From assembly GCF_963678635.1 (NCBI RefSeq), contig NW_026971246.1:679-53419 (forward strand): DNA of 52,741 bases. Reading direction: 5' to 3'. How positions within the stretch are numbered: the stretch's first letter is position 1; each line of letters begins with the position of its first letter. Both the position numbers and the translations under genes were made by a program. The DNA is from Symsagittifera roscoffensis (Eukaryota; Xenacoelomorpha; Acoela; Convolutidae). Below are positions 1 to 10,300 of the stretch, one piece after another. The notes beneath the pieces are model-generated. The model searched no databases and was not told where the DNA came from. It saw only the letters and a list, made by a program, of their open reading frames with translations.

Positions 1-903
1 TTTTTTCTATGTAGTGTGATGAAAAAACTATACACACGAGTAATGAGTTTGAAGATTGGGCATAATCGGCGTCAATGGTCTTCGAAAAAGATATCAAACA
101 AAAAATGGATAAAAAATGTTTTCTGGGAAGAGACAAATATAGCCTTCAAAACTAGTTTCCATTTAAAAAAACAAGTTGCTTTAAGCTTAAATGACCAATT
201 TATCAATTTATCTTGACTTTATTTGGTCGTAATATGACAAAAAAAAAACGAAATTTTAAACCGGTTATCTCTACCTAGGGGTTTTTTTAGACATTCGTAA
301 ATGTAGTTCGAATCACGACTGAAAGAGCTTCAATATGAAATATCACCCAACCCAGTCCGATGATTATTTGTGGTGCCTGATTTGGCTTGGATAAAAACTA
401 AAGTTCAAAACTAAAGTTCATTTGCAATGTCGGAACAATAAGTAGAATTAAACATTTGAAAATTGAGATAGTAAGGCAGATGCATTTTATCTGATATTTG
501 ATATTCCGTTATTAAATAGTTTCAGTTATTGAAATGAATGCATGGGGCAGCCGTGGTGGCCCCCAATAGTGAAATTGTTGGAAAATTTATTCACAGCAAT
601 ACCCTCTGGATTACGCTCAGGATTAAACAGGGTGGACCTACAGTCTGGAAGACTAGCTGTATTTCTCGTCCCAACTACAATCAGCTGAGTTCATTTCAAT
701 TTATTTGTCTTTATATACATTTTTCTATCGCTACTTCTCTATGATCGCAGACTTCATCAGCATTCTGACATTGAGTTACGTACTTTGGCCACTGTACTGC
801 ACTATTACCCCAACTTCAAACGGATCTTCAAAACACGTGGTACGAAGCGAAGATCTGCTGGAGAGAGACGCGAGGCGAAAAGACTAAAATACTAAACAGG
901 TAG
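1..903. other. AT-rich flank, no gene recognised
   Basis: Short open frames occur here, but none has a recognisable motif, composition or neighbour supporting a gene. The stretch is AT-rich with homopolymer runs. It probably is host intergenic DNA or older decayed repeat to the left of the LINE. No RNA gene or terminal repeat was recognised. Confidence 0.5.
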
Positions 904-1014
904 GCGTGCTTATTGAGTCTCTGGCTCTGAGCCCCTCCCTATAAGTACTGAAGTTGTTTTTAGATTTACTCTTTACATAGGTGCGCTTATTGAGTCTATG
1001 GCTCTGAGCCCCTC
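904..1014 (+). repeat. Pair of 34-bp direct repeats at LINE 5' end
   Basis: The segment 904-937 is repeated at 981-1014 with a few mismatches; both contain CTTATTGAGTCT followed by TGGCTCTGAGCCCCTC. The spacing is 77 bp, and the second copy overlaps the first codons of LINE ORF1. Tandem 5' monomers are common in non-LTR retrotransposons and can carry the internal promoter. I infer this marks the 5' end of the LINE; the exact boundary is not visible. Confidence 0.6.
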
Positions 1015-1897
1015 AAAGATGTCTAAACATAACACTCGAAATCGCGTCAAATCAATCTCTGATTCATGCTTCACCTGTGATGAGAAAATCCTGGAAAATG
1101 AAAGTTCATTCAACTGCTTCGTCTGTGGCTGTCGAATGCATCTGACTAAAAATTGTACTGGCCTGAGTGAACCGGCTGTGAATGGAGTACTGGCTATCGG
1201 AAAAAATGCCCTACTTCTTTGTAACAAGTGTATCGAAGAGAAGCGCCACGAGAAGCTAGCACAACCTGCCCACGTGAACACGGTCTCAAATGAACACCAA
1301 GAAAGTCAGATGAAAAACCTTGAAACCGAAATGACTGACCTCAAGAAAACTGTGTCCGGAATCAAAACGCTTCTCACAAAGAAACCGCCCGATTCCGGGC
1401 AACCAGCCCAAAATAGCCCGATTACCAAATCACAAGAACAAATGCCGAAACCTCCCGAAGAACTCGATGGAATTCGTATACGTGGTATCCCAGAATCAAC
1501 GGAAAAAGAAGCAAGAGTACGCCAAGAACACGACCTTGCAGAAGTTCAAAAACTACTAACCCAGATGGAAGTCAAGGCTATTATAGGCGACGTCATAATA
1601 CTTGGCCGATATGAAGAGAATAAAACGAGAACTATCTTATTAAAAGTTCCAAATGCATATCAGCGTCGAATGGTACTGCTATCGGCAAGAAAGCTGAACA
1701 CTTTCAGTCAACCAATCTTTCTCAGCAAATAACTGACAAAAGAAGAAGCTGACCTTGGAAACTTAGCTCTTGTGAGACGACGAGAACTGATATATGAAGG
1801 CACCGATCCGAAAAATCTGCGTGTTCGTGACGCAACCCTGTTCATTCGACAGGGCGCAAAGTGGACAAAAGAGAAGCTTCCCGTGGCGGACGAATGA
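998..1897 (+). pseudogene. LINE ORF1: PHD finger, coiled coil, RRM-like protein
   Basis: The frame opens at ATG 998 (second ATG at 1019) and is open to TAA at 1730-1732, then continues in the same frame to TGA at 1895-1897. About residues 22-80 hold paired Cys and a His in the spacing of a PHD-type zinc finger (CxxC, CxxC, H..C, CxxC). A heptad-like helical stretch follows at about 95-125, then a region around GIRIRGIPES to VPNAYQRRMVLLSARK like the RRM-like nucleic-acid-binding part of nematode LINE ORF1. The role would be RNA chaperone and RNP component. The early stop removes a basic tail of about 55 residues. Function is inferred from family resemblance. Confidence 0.7.
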
Positions 1898-2554
1898 CTA
1901 CCAGCTTTCATAAATATACTAATTTACAATGTGAGAAGTATACTTGAATACCAACGCCGAACAATTTTCTCCAATGCCGTTCAAGTGAAAAATATTTATC
2001 ATATTATCTGCCTAACAGAAACGTGGCTCACAGAGAGCATTAGCGATATAGGTCTGTTTCTAACCAACTATGCGATACATCGAAAAGACAGACTATCTGA
2101 TAAAGGGTTGACAAAGCATGGCGGTGTACTGATAGCAGTAAGCAAAACATTCCAAGCTCTCAAATTGACTCAATTTTTCAAGACTGTGTGACAATTCGTA
2201 TATGCTTAAATAAAACATTCCTAATATGTTGTCTTTACAGCGCCCCGTCAAACAGTGCGTACACATGGACTCTTCCGGACATCGTTGAGCTCCTAAAGTT
2301 CATTAGGCGAAAACAGTTTGAATATAGTGCTGTTTGCTCATATATAGCTGGAGACATCAATCTTTCATCTACACACTGGCCCTCAATGACGTCAACATCT
2401 CTCTTCGAGCAAACAATCCTCAATGAGACTAAATGACACTGTTTCAGATGAATTAGAAGTATTCAGTGGCGAACCCCAGTATGTGACAAGCATAGTCATT
2501 GATAACCATCTGAGAAGTCTCTTCAATTCTGATCACAAACCTTATCAAGCTTAA
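1898..2554 (+). pseudogene. LINE ORF2, AP-like endonuclease part, broken
   Basis: Translated pieces read like the exonuclease-endonuclease-phosphatase domain that nicks the target DNA. ETWL appears near 2020, the AGDIN box near 2350 and SDHKP near 2535. The frame changes near 2188 and again around 2424-2471. The second break coincides with a 48-bp copy of RT-coding sequence (see the repeat feature). A TAA at 2552-2554 follows SDHKPYQA. The domain cannot be made as one protein from this copy. It sits directly after ORF1, as expected for ORF2 of a CR1-type LINE. Confidence 0.7.
2424..2471 (+). repeat. 48-bp internal duplication of RT sequence inside endonuclease
   Basis: The 48 bases at 2424-2471 are identical to 4486-4533. 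In the downstream place they are normal RT coding sequence, just before the VPQGSILGP block. In the upstream place they interrupt the endonuclease frame, and endonuclease-like sequence resumes after it. A short templated patch of this kind could come from template switching during reverse transcription or from break repair. Confidence 0.85.
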
Positions 2555-3437
2555 GTCTCGTTTGACATCCAACCTGTACATATCTCTTCACCGTCTCTCA
2601 AGCAAAAGCTAGGTTTCGGTATATTTTCATACAAGAAAGCTAACTGGAAAGAAATTAAGGAGTTCATTCTCCAACATCCCTTCCGACCATACTGCATGAG
2701 CAACGTGGACTTGATGGTTGAACTTTCGTATAAGTGGCTACACGAAATATTAAAGGATCTTCTTCCAATAACTACAAAACATAGGTCCGAACTGGCTCCA
2801 TGGGTAAGTGGCAACTCTTCAAACCTCATCAAGAAGTTAAATACACTTCAATTGAAACAACAACGGCAGCCCACGCCGTCAAACAAAATCAAAATCGAAT
2901 GTCTACAAACTGAGCTCACCATGTCGCTTCAAAATGACCAGCATCTACATGAGATGACGCTCTTCAAGGAAGGCAAATTCAGCGACATACAGAGATACTT
3001 GAAGTCGATCACCAAGTCGAACACTATCCCTACCGAAATTTTTTTGGATCAAAGAACTGCCAATACAGATAATGAAAAAGAAATATTATTCAAGGAATAC
3101 TTTCAATCAGTGTTCACTCAAAACACCTACTATACGAAAATAGGCGAACAAAATAGCACCCTACTAAATCAGATTCACTTTACGACCGATGAAATAGAAA
3201 ACGCTCTGCATCTACTGGACGTAAATAAAGCCAAAGGACCGGATAAGATCGGCAACTTACTTCTGAAGAGTCTCTTCAAGTCACTGCCGAAATCACTGCA
3301 CTTACTGTTTATCCTCATCGCAAATAAAGCCCGATTTCCGGAAAAATGGAAAGTCAGTGAAATTGCACCAATACTCAAAGACGGAGATAAACCAGATGTG
3401 AGTAATTACAGGCCTATCAGCCTGCTTCCAACAGTTT
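2555..3437 (+). pseudogene. LINE ORF2, reverse transcriptase N-terminal part
   Basis: A continuous frame contains the linker after the endonuclease and the first RT blocks: NKAKGPDKI near 3225, PEKWKVSEIAPILKDG near 3340 and SNYRPISLLPTVSK at about 3400-3440. These are typical of LINE reverse transcriptases, which copy element RNA at the nicked target. The frame is cut at the CAAAA target site, where a solo LTR is inserted. The frame that runs on to 3607 beyond this point is LTR sequence read by chance. The rest of the domain resumes at 4350. Confidence 0.85.
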
Positions 3438-3442
3438 CAAAA
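3438..3442. repeat. Target site duplication CAAAA (left)
   Basis: CAAAA directly precedes the solo LTR and recurs at 4345-4349 directly after it. A 5-bp duplication is what Ty3/gypsy integrases produce. Removing the LTR and one CAAAA leaves the LINE RT reading frame continuous, which confirms both ends. Confidence 0.9.
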
Positions 3443-4344
3443 TGTAACATTCGTCTACTGCAGTCACACATGAGGCTTAAGAAAAATAGGCCCTATAACC
3501 ACTGGCTCAAGAGTCAGGGACACTATCTCTTGTGTTTTTGTACCTCAAATCAGTCGGAGCCAATTCGGTTCGCTTGTGACATGAGACTACGACCCGTTAC
3601 AGCTTAAAGGCTACTACTAAAATATCCCCCCACTCTAGAATTAATAACGTCCCCATACTCAGGTCTCTAGATACCCAAAATACATGAACGCCGTTAAAAA
3701 CCGGGTTGGAACAATCCGTTAAGTTACTTTTTATTAGACAGTGGAACTTTGATCCATTTCAGATGGATCAACCTAAAACTCGCCTTACCTCAACATAACA
3801 ATTATAAAACACACTCTAGGAATTTAAATTAAGTACTCACATTGTAGCACGCTCAAGAATCAGGAAGTAAATAAGTCGGTAAGCAACTCAAGAATTAATA
3901 AAGTAACTAAAATGAGTTTAATGTTAGTCAGTTTTAATAATAAGAACAAGTTTTTTCTCTAGACTGTAAGTTCTCGTGAACCATTGGGACACTCTAGCTG
4001 TCCACCTTTCCACCGAAGGTTCACTCTGGTCCAGTTAATAATAGTACTCCAATCACAACAATCCAGTTCGTGGGAATACGCTTGTCTCTGTTTCAGATGG
4101 GACAGCTCTACTCTTGTTCTATTGTGACAGAAATTGCGAATAGCAATTTCCCACCGTTTTATTTAGCAACTTTCCCGCGATTGTTACTCGATTGTTCTGA
4201 CTTCTCTTTTTCTGATTTTCAGTTATCGCGAGAAAATCGTGCATGACAGCTTCCACTCGAAATTTTGAAAAACCAAATTTCACTCCAAAATCAAGTGTTT
4301 TTTTCTTCTCTCAAGGTCAAACTTCCGAATATGACCGACTGGCA
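3443..4344 (-). mobile_element. Solo LTR, diverged relative of Element 2 LTR
   Basis: This 902-bp unit starts TGTAACATTCG and ends GACTGGCA. Read on the - strand it aligns along its length with the 888-bp LTR of Element 2, with many substitutions and small indels, so it is an older copy. It keeps the inverted repeats seen in the young LTRs: GAAATTGC..GCAATTTC at 4130-4150 and TTGATCCAT..ATGGATCAA at 3749-3771. It splits the RT of the LINE. A solo LTR arises by recombination between the two LTRs of a full element, so a giant element may once have sat here. Confidence 0.92.
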
Positions 4345-4349
4345 CAAAA
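4345..4349. repeat. Target site duplication CAAAA (right)
   Basis: Right-hand copy of the 5-bp duplication flanking the solo LTR; identical to 3438-3442. Confidence 0.9.
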
Positions 4350-5294
4350 CTGCTAGAGAAACTGATTTTCGAGAAGCTGACTCCAATTGTTTAACCAACT
4401 CTGGCATCAGCCCAACATAGTTTCAGACCCAAACGGTCAACTATAACGAACCTTATAGAATATCTCGATAAACGGAAGCAAACTGTGAGACTAAATGACA
4501 CTGTTTCAGATGAATTAGAAGTATTCAGTGGCGTACCACAAGGCTCCATCCTCGGACCGCTCTTCTTCTTGGTTTTCATAAACAATCTTCCATCATGTGT
4601 CATGTCCAAATCGTTCGGTTATACTGATGACTACAAAATTGTAGGCGACAACCCTTTAACACTGAATATAGACGTTAGAAAACTGTGGCGGTGGTGTGAC
4701 GAAAATTTCATGTTAATGAACTTAGGAAAAACTTAAGTGCTCTGCATTAAAGGTACAGCTCCTATTGCACTGCCAAACCATGAATTTGAAACAACTGAAT
4801 GTATGAAAGATCTGGGAATTCTCGTAAATGACACACTCTCGTGGACTCTGCTTGCAAAGAAAAGGACCGAAAAAGCCTTGAACGCTCTCTTCATCCTAAA
4901 ACGGAATCTTTTAAAAGCGACGTTTTGGACCAGAAAGAACGCATATATCTGTTATGTTGTGCCAATTTTAAACTACGGATCATCCCTTTGGAAACCATCA
5001 AAAGGCGACTTAGGTACTCTTGAAAGTATCCAGCGAAAAGCAGTATCATGGATCTTCATCACAAACAACATATCCTATAAGGATAAGCTCGTGAAACTCG
5101 ATATCCTTCCAATCTCCTTATATCAAGAACTTCATGTTATTCTCTTGTTTGCCAAAATACTAACCGGAAAAGTTGACATAGACTGGCGTAATCAAGTAAC
5201 CATAACAGACATCGGTACTCGAAGAACACAAGCAACACGAAATTTTGCCTGCCAACAAATACGTCTGAAGTGTGAATCCGATTACTGGTTTTGA
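4350..5294 (+). pseudogene. LINE ORF2, reverse transcriptase C-terminal part
   Basis: The RT frame resumes immediately after the right target duplication. It contains SGVPQGSILGPLFF near 4530 and the catalytic box as YTDD near 4620 (usually YADD in LINEs, so the Ala to Thr change may lower activity). The C-terminal CR1-like region follows, with LNYGSSLWKP near 4970, to TGA 5292-5294. In-frame TAA codons at 4392-4394 and 4734-4736 break it. Sequence after 5294 still resembles LINE tail but has further stops. Confidence 0.85.
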
Positions 5295-5562
5295 GCTTGC
5301 CATCCTCTGGCCAACCTTTTTAACGATTACTTCAAATTTGACATAATCTTTGATCCAGGATGCAAAATTAAACTGCTGGAAGTTTATACGAAGTTCTTCA
5401 AAACCCGCTACAACGAATCAGATTCATGCACTTGGCGGATATTATGTGGCTGCAACAACGGTAGAGATTTGAAGAAACTAAACTTTAACAACTGAAACAC
5501 GAACGTTGAACCTCCCAATCACTGGGTTTTATGCGAAACCTTGGATTAGTCCTAAATCCTTT

Positions 5563-5588
5563 GTTATTATTATTATTTTGATTATTAT
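5563..5588 (+). repeat. ATT-rich microsatellite, probable LINE 3' end
   Basis: Short tandem ATT/TTATTA units end the LINE-like sequence. CR1-type LINEs often end in short microsatellites rather than poly(A). The following 45 bp up to the LTR at 5634 have no recognisable feature. Confidence 0.5.
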
Positions 5589-5633
5589 TCCATCATGCTT
5601 GAATTACTTATGTGACATTTTACTGCACGGCTA

Positions 5634-6554
5634 TGTAACATTCGCCCGGAAGATACATATCGACGGATAACAAAACTAAGTCTTAAGACGACTGGCTAGC
5701 GTCTAAACAGAGCTTTGCATGTTTTTCACCGTCTCTACCAAGCCAGTACTTTTCGGTGGTCTTTCTTACATCAGGCTGACAAAAACGTTACTGTTCTCCG
5801 GCTTCGACCAGAACGCTCAAATTAACTGAATTACATGCAAAATTAGTGAGCTCATGGCTGGGTCTCTGTATCCCCAGACCACGAGGTCACTCCTAAAAAC
5901 AGGGCTACTACTTATTATATTACTATTGTTTTTGTTCAGTAGATAAAAATCATCATCTCCATCGAAGATGGATCAACCCTTTCCCCCCAACTCCTAGCAC
6001 CTCATCCTTGTCAAAACTAATCAAAATATCAGTTAAATTCAAGTCAGGACATGACAGGATGCTAATATTCAATACAAGTTCATAAAAGTTCCCGTCCCGA
6101 GACCCTTCCGGATTCTTGAATCCGGCGAATCAAGCTCCTTAACCTCAGGTTCACGCTAACTCGGAGGGCTGGTTTTTACCCTTCACCGTTGTTCGCAACG
6201 GCCTTGCAACTATTGTAACAGCACAATAGTTGCAACTCGGAACGTCCTCTGCTGTTCGGTAGTTCGTTGTTGTTTTTTAGTCTCGATTTTCGTACTGTTC
6301 GTAATCGCAGATAAAGTTGTTCTGTTTCTTTCTGCTATTTTAGCCAAAATGGCCGTTTTAACATTTCTCAGAAATGTTACGTCATCACTTCGAAAATTTA
6401 AAATTTAGAATTCCAGAATCTTCTAGCCTTCACCGTTTGGCCAATCATTCAAATAACGTCCTTATCCGTTCTAAATCGCCAATCCGGAAGGTTCACTGCT
6501 AAAATCCTGAATTCTGCAGAGACTGCATTTTGGCCATTCTGGTCGAATGTCACA
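5634..6554 (-). repeat. Element 1 3' LTR, 921 bp
   Basis: On the + strand it runs TGTAACATTCG to CGAATGTCACA; in element orientation it starts TGTGACATTCG and ends GAATGTTACA. The first 222 bp match 29228-29449 and the last 678 bp match 52054-52731 with only two substitutions noticed (at 6066 and 6368). The 21 bp at 5856-5876 have no counterpart in the split copy. It holds three strong inverted repeats (6108-6125, 6186-6201, 6204-6235) and a conserved hairpin at 5958-5972. No canonical AATAAA was found on the coding strand. Confidence 0.93.
6108..6235 (-). promoter_or_regulatory. Cluster of three perfect hairpins in Element 1 LTR
   Basis: Three perfect inverted repeats lie within 128 bp. CCGGATTC/GAATCCGG is at 6108-6125 with a 2-nt centre. 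CCGTTG/CAACGG is at 6186-6201 around 4 nt. TTGCAACTATTGT pairs with its complement at 6204-6235, a 13-bp stem with a 6-nt loop. All are conserved in the other LTR copy at 52285-52302, 52363-52378 and 52381-52412. They could act as RNA structure in R/U5 or as protein-binding sites; the function is not known. Confidence 0.7.
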
Positions 6555-6566
6555 TACTCCCCGGAC
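6555..6566 (-). promoter_or_regulatory. Element 1 polypurine tract
   Basis: In element orientation the sequence GTCCGGGGAGTA lies immediately upstream of the 3' LTR. The same 12 nt sit immediately upstream of the 3' LTR of Element 2 (51154-51165). Position and conservation indicate the plus-strand primer, although C residues make it an imperfect purine tract. Confidence 0.75.
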
Positions 6567-7374
6567 AGTCCGGTCAATGTCCTCATTGAATCGCGCAATG
6601 TTCTAAATGGTTACAGTGTCATCGAACAGAATTTACAAAATGCACGAAATTACTTTTACCTACGTCACATCGACTCACTGCAGAATATAAATGGCATCAT
6701 ACTACATCACTATAGCCTTCAAATTCTTTCATTAATCTGCACATTGAGGATATGACTTAAGATAAAACATATTTTCTGACTTCCAGTGTCAATATCCCGA
6801 TTGAAACTTTTTCTCCTAGATTTAAAAGGTGTTGGCTTGCAGGACAGTCCTGCCAACCTACAAGCTAAAATTATCCTACTATGCTCCTTCCCTTCGGAAA
6901 TCTTGCTTGCCTATTGTCCTGAGTATTAAAACTAAGAAACTTTGTGGTTAGAAAGAACAATGCAACAACCTCCCTCCTCAAGAAGTTACTCAAGTTTTTC
7001 ATGTCACCACAAAGTTATCAGTCTTCCTAAGTGATTAAAAACAATCATGCAGGCTGGAATATTTAAATATACTCTTCCCTCAAGCCTTTCTAAATAAATA
7101 ATAAGTGAGTGTCTCTAAAGCCACTTCAACTAAAACCAAAATGCAAATTTATAAATGCAACAATTTCCAAACTCAACTTAAATGTTTCAGTTTTCAATTA
7201 CAACTTGGTTGCTTGGTTTCTCACTTGAGTTTTTCACACACATAAAACAATTCTGAGTTTTAACTTTTCTTCATCATCCCTTTGTTCTCTTCTTTTTTCG
7301 TCGTTTAGAAGTTCTAAAACTTCTAAATTCTTCTAATTTTCTTTCTTGCTGCCTCTTGTTTTCTCGACCATTCG
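6567..7374 (-). other. Element 1 3' untranslated region
   Basis: About 800 bp between the stop of the last frame (7375) and the polypurine tract. No open frame with recognisable content was found. Several CTCAAG/CTTGAG hexamers occur (near 6980, 7080 and 7225), a motif also common in Element 2. Confidence 0.7.
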
Positions 7375-10300
7375 TCAATGCTCCATTTCCTCCTCCTGTG
7401 ACACTGACTCCGCACTCTCGGTTCCCGTGTCTTGTAGCACGTCATTGACTATCCTGACGCTGTTGGAAGCCGTCCTCCAACACTTCTGCTCTTCCACCCT
7501 CTGTTTACAGCAAGGTAGGGGATCCACGTTTGATTCTCTGTTTCTACAGAAGCTGTTGTGGAGACACAACGTCACGTTTCTCTCCAAATCTTCTTTCAAC
7601 ATCTCTGCCTTCTCATTTCCACTACGCTCGCTCGTCCTGGAAATTCTTTTCACAGCGGTGGTCACTGCATTCCGATGGGTCACGAAAGCTCGCTTGAAAG
7701 CTCCTGCCCCAATGTCCAGCTGATATTCACTGTACACTCTGCCATGTTTCGACATATGCTTTTTCGCATACTCGTACAACCATGCAGTCATGTTAGCTCT
7801 GAACCATGGCATCAATCGTTTTCTTGCCCATATCTTCTTCACTTCCATCGGAATGTTTAGAACTTTGCACATTGTCTCAAAAAGATCTAAATCTTTTAGA
7901 CAATCTAATTTCTGCAGTTGTTCTCTCGTCGGTGCCTCCTGTCTATTATTTTCTCTCACATGAGCTTCCAGCCATCGTATCGCCATCATAACTCCCAATA
8001 TCACTATTGTTATGGGCTGTGATGAATCTGGTAAACCCATGGAGAGCAGCTCTCCAGAGTCCCAGATCAACACCAGATTACTACGCTTGGGATACCACCA
8101 GGTCTGCAGCAAGCAGTGGCAAGGAAACTCGTCATGTGTCAACATGATGCTCCTCCAATTCCGTTTTCCCGAAGCTTCCAGCAATGGTTCCACTTCCATC
8201 ATCACTCGGTGGATTTCATCATTCTCATCTACTGCATTGTAATCTGTGACAGTTGATCCTCTCTGTTTCTGTTTTTCAAAGTCACTGAAGTTCCCGCTCA
8301 CATATCCCATGAACTTCTTTCCTAGTATTGACTCCAACTCCTCTTTGGTTCTTTCTGGAACTGCTGAGAAAATCTTACACAGTAACTCGTAAGACTTTTC
8401 AGACATTCTTGCCAACCTCACGCACTTCGGCACTGAAAAGGCTTGATCCACAATCGTTCTTGTACTCTTCACATCCACAGCTACGAAATGTACAGGATAC
8501 TTGCTCTTGCACATTGGAGCCAACATTGAACCCACCAAATATCGTGCTCCTGATGGTCTACAATAAGTTTCGCTGTGTCTGATGTTCATCTCCGTTTCGA
8601 TTGCTTCCCTCCATTTTCCTATATACTTCTGCTCAGTCTGCAGAACTCCTGGGAATACTTCTACGCTGATGGCTGTGACCATCTCATGTTTCTGTTCTAG
8701 ATTCAATAGTGACTCTAAAGAACCAAACATGCTGTAGAATCCTAGTGCTGTCACCAGATTCACATCGGTTCCTCCATGGCAATCTGCTATCAGTTCCGTT
8801 TCCGTTCTTGCTTTCATCACTACATTTCCAAACAATACCGTCAACTGCTTGTGTTGTTTCTCCAGGGTTTTCACACAGTCTAGACTTCCACAAACGTGAC
8901 CCTCTAGTCCACAGACTTCCGCCAGACAGCTACCAGGTTTGACCCAGTCTTCTGGTCCCCAGCCAGGCAACTCCACTCTATCTTCTCCGTTGCTCTTAGA
9001 GGCTGTTATCATCACATTATATATGATGTTGAGGTCACGCAGGTTACAGTCCGCATTCAGTTCCCTCTGTATGTCCTGTGTCGCCCGTAATATTGAGTCA
9101 GCGTTGGGACTAGGACACCACGATGGCTTCATCAATTCCCACACTGCCATCAAGCTCGTTCTCAGTAATTCATCTGAGAATCCCAACCCAAATTCCACTC
9201 TCTTGTCGGATTTTGGTACTGAAGGTGCAGTCACCTCTTCTTCCAAGACCAATCCCAATTTGGCCTGTGGATTGTTAACGCTCTTAGTCGTCACAATTCT
9301 GGACGTCCAGAATCTTAGTAACACCGCCTGCTCATAATCAAAGAAGCAATCACGTATGTCTTCACTCAGGAAAGGATTGTATGCTATCCCTATAATCCCG
9401 GACACATAGCTATATGACTTCTTCTTGATCGGTCCACAGTATTCACTGGATTTTGGCAATGCTCCCATAGACTCTTTAGTGAGCCTCAACTCCTTGTTTG
9501 AGAATCTCCTGATCTCGTCTATCTTTTTCATGGGTTCCAATTCTTCAGGTTCTTTCATGTTCACCCTCATCGGTTTACTTTGCTGCATATCCAGCATTGC
9601 TAGCAAGAACATGGCTTTCGTTCGCTCATCGCCTTCCTTCAACATTTTAACACAAGTGCTTAATGCAGGTACTGAAATCTGCTCTATCAGGAATCGAATG
9701 AAACAGAGAGCGTCTCTCCGCTTTGCACACGCTACTGCTGCTCCCTCCTGGACTATCAGATCCCTCAGATTCGTCATAAGGAAAACTTTTTCCTCCTTTG
9801 ATCTCTTCCTTTCTTCTGAATCATATTCTTCGCGAGTCAGTCCCATCATGCACCAGGCGAGCCTGAGTTGTAATTCCGTCCTTACGTAAGGTACTGCCAC
9901 GAGAGCATGTATTCTTGGCGTAGTCCTCATTTCCTCTTCGAAATACCTCAATACTACTGCTTTCCATGGAAGGCTCACCAACTGCTCGATCGTCTCCGCC
10001 TGTATGTCAGACGACGCCAAAGTTCCGTACGCCTTCTGCTTGAGGGTGGTGCCTTGCAACATTGTTTCCAGATAACCCTCCATGGCTTTTTCCTCTTCCA
10101 GGGCCATTACATACCCTCTAGCCGAGTTCCGGTATTCCAACATCTCCATGTATCCACCGGTGGGTTCATCTATCGACACTGTCTCCGACACTGTTAGTCG
10201 GTTGTATTCCACTGGTGTCAGTTGTCCTGCAACACTCCCTTTTCCATGATTCATGGGAGATGGCTTGAAGTCCCTCATTTTACTCTCTCCACATTGACTG

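Larger units (their letters stand above)
904..5588 (+). mobile_element. Decayed non-LTR retrotransposon (LINE, CR1-like)
   Basis: In order on the + strand lie a PHD-finger ORF1, an AP-type endonuclease, a reverse transcriptase with the YxDD box as YTDD, and a 3' tail ending in an ATT-rich microsatellite (5563-5588). This is the order of CR1/jockey-group LINEs; the subgroup is a guess from the PHD-type ORF1. The element is inactive: it has several stops and frame changes and a solo LTR inside the RT. Giant Element 1 starts 45 bp beyond the tail. It is the oldest layer of the nest. Confidence 0.8.

Noticed and set aside
16-887. Small open frames in the left flank
   Set aside because: Short, overlapping, AT-rich and without motifs or homology visible elsewhere in the window.
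3443-4344. Intron in the LINE RT
   Set aside because: The segment has LTR termini TG..CA and a 5-bp target duplication, not splice sites.
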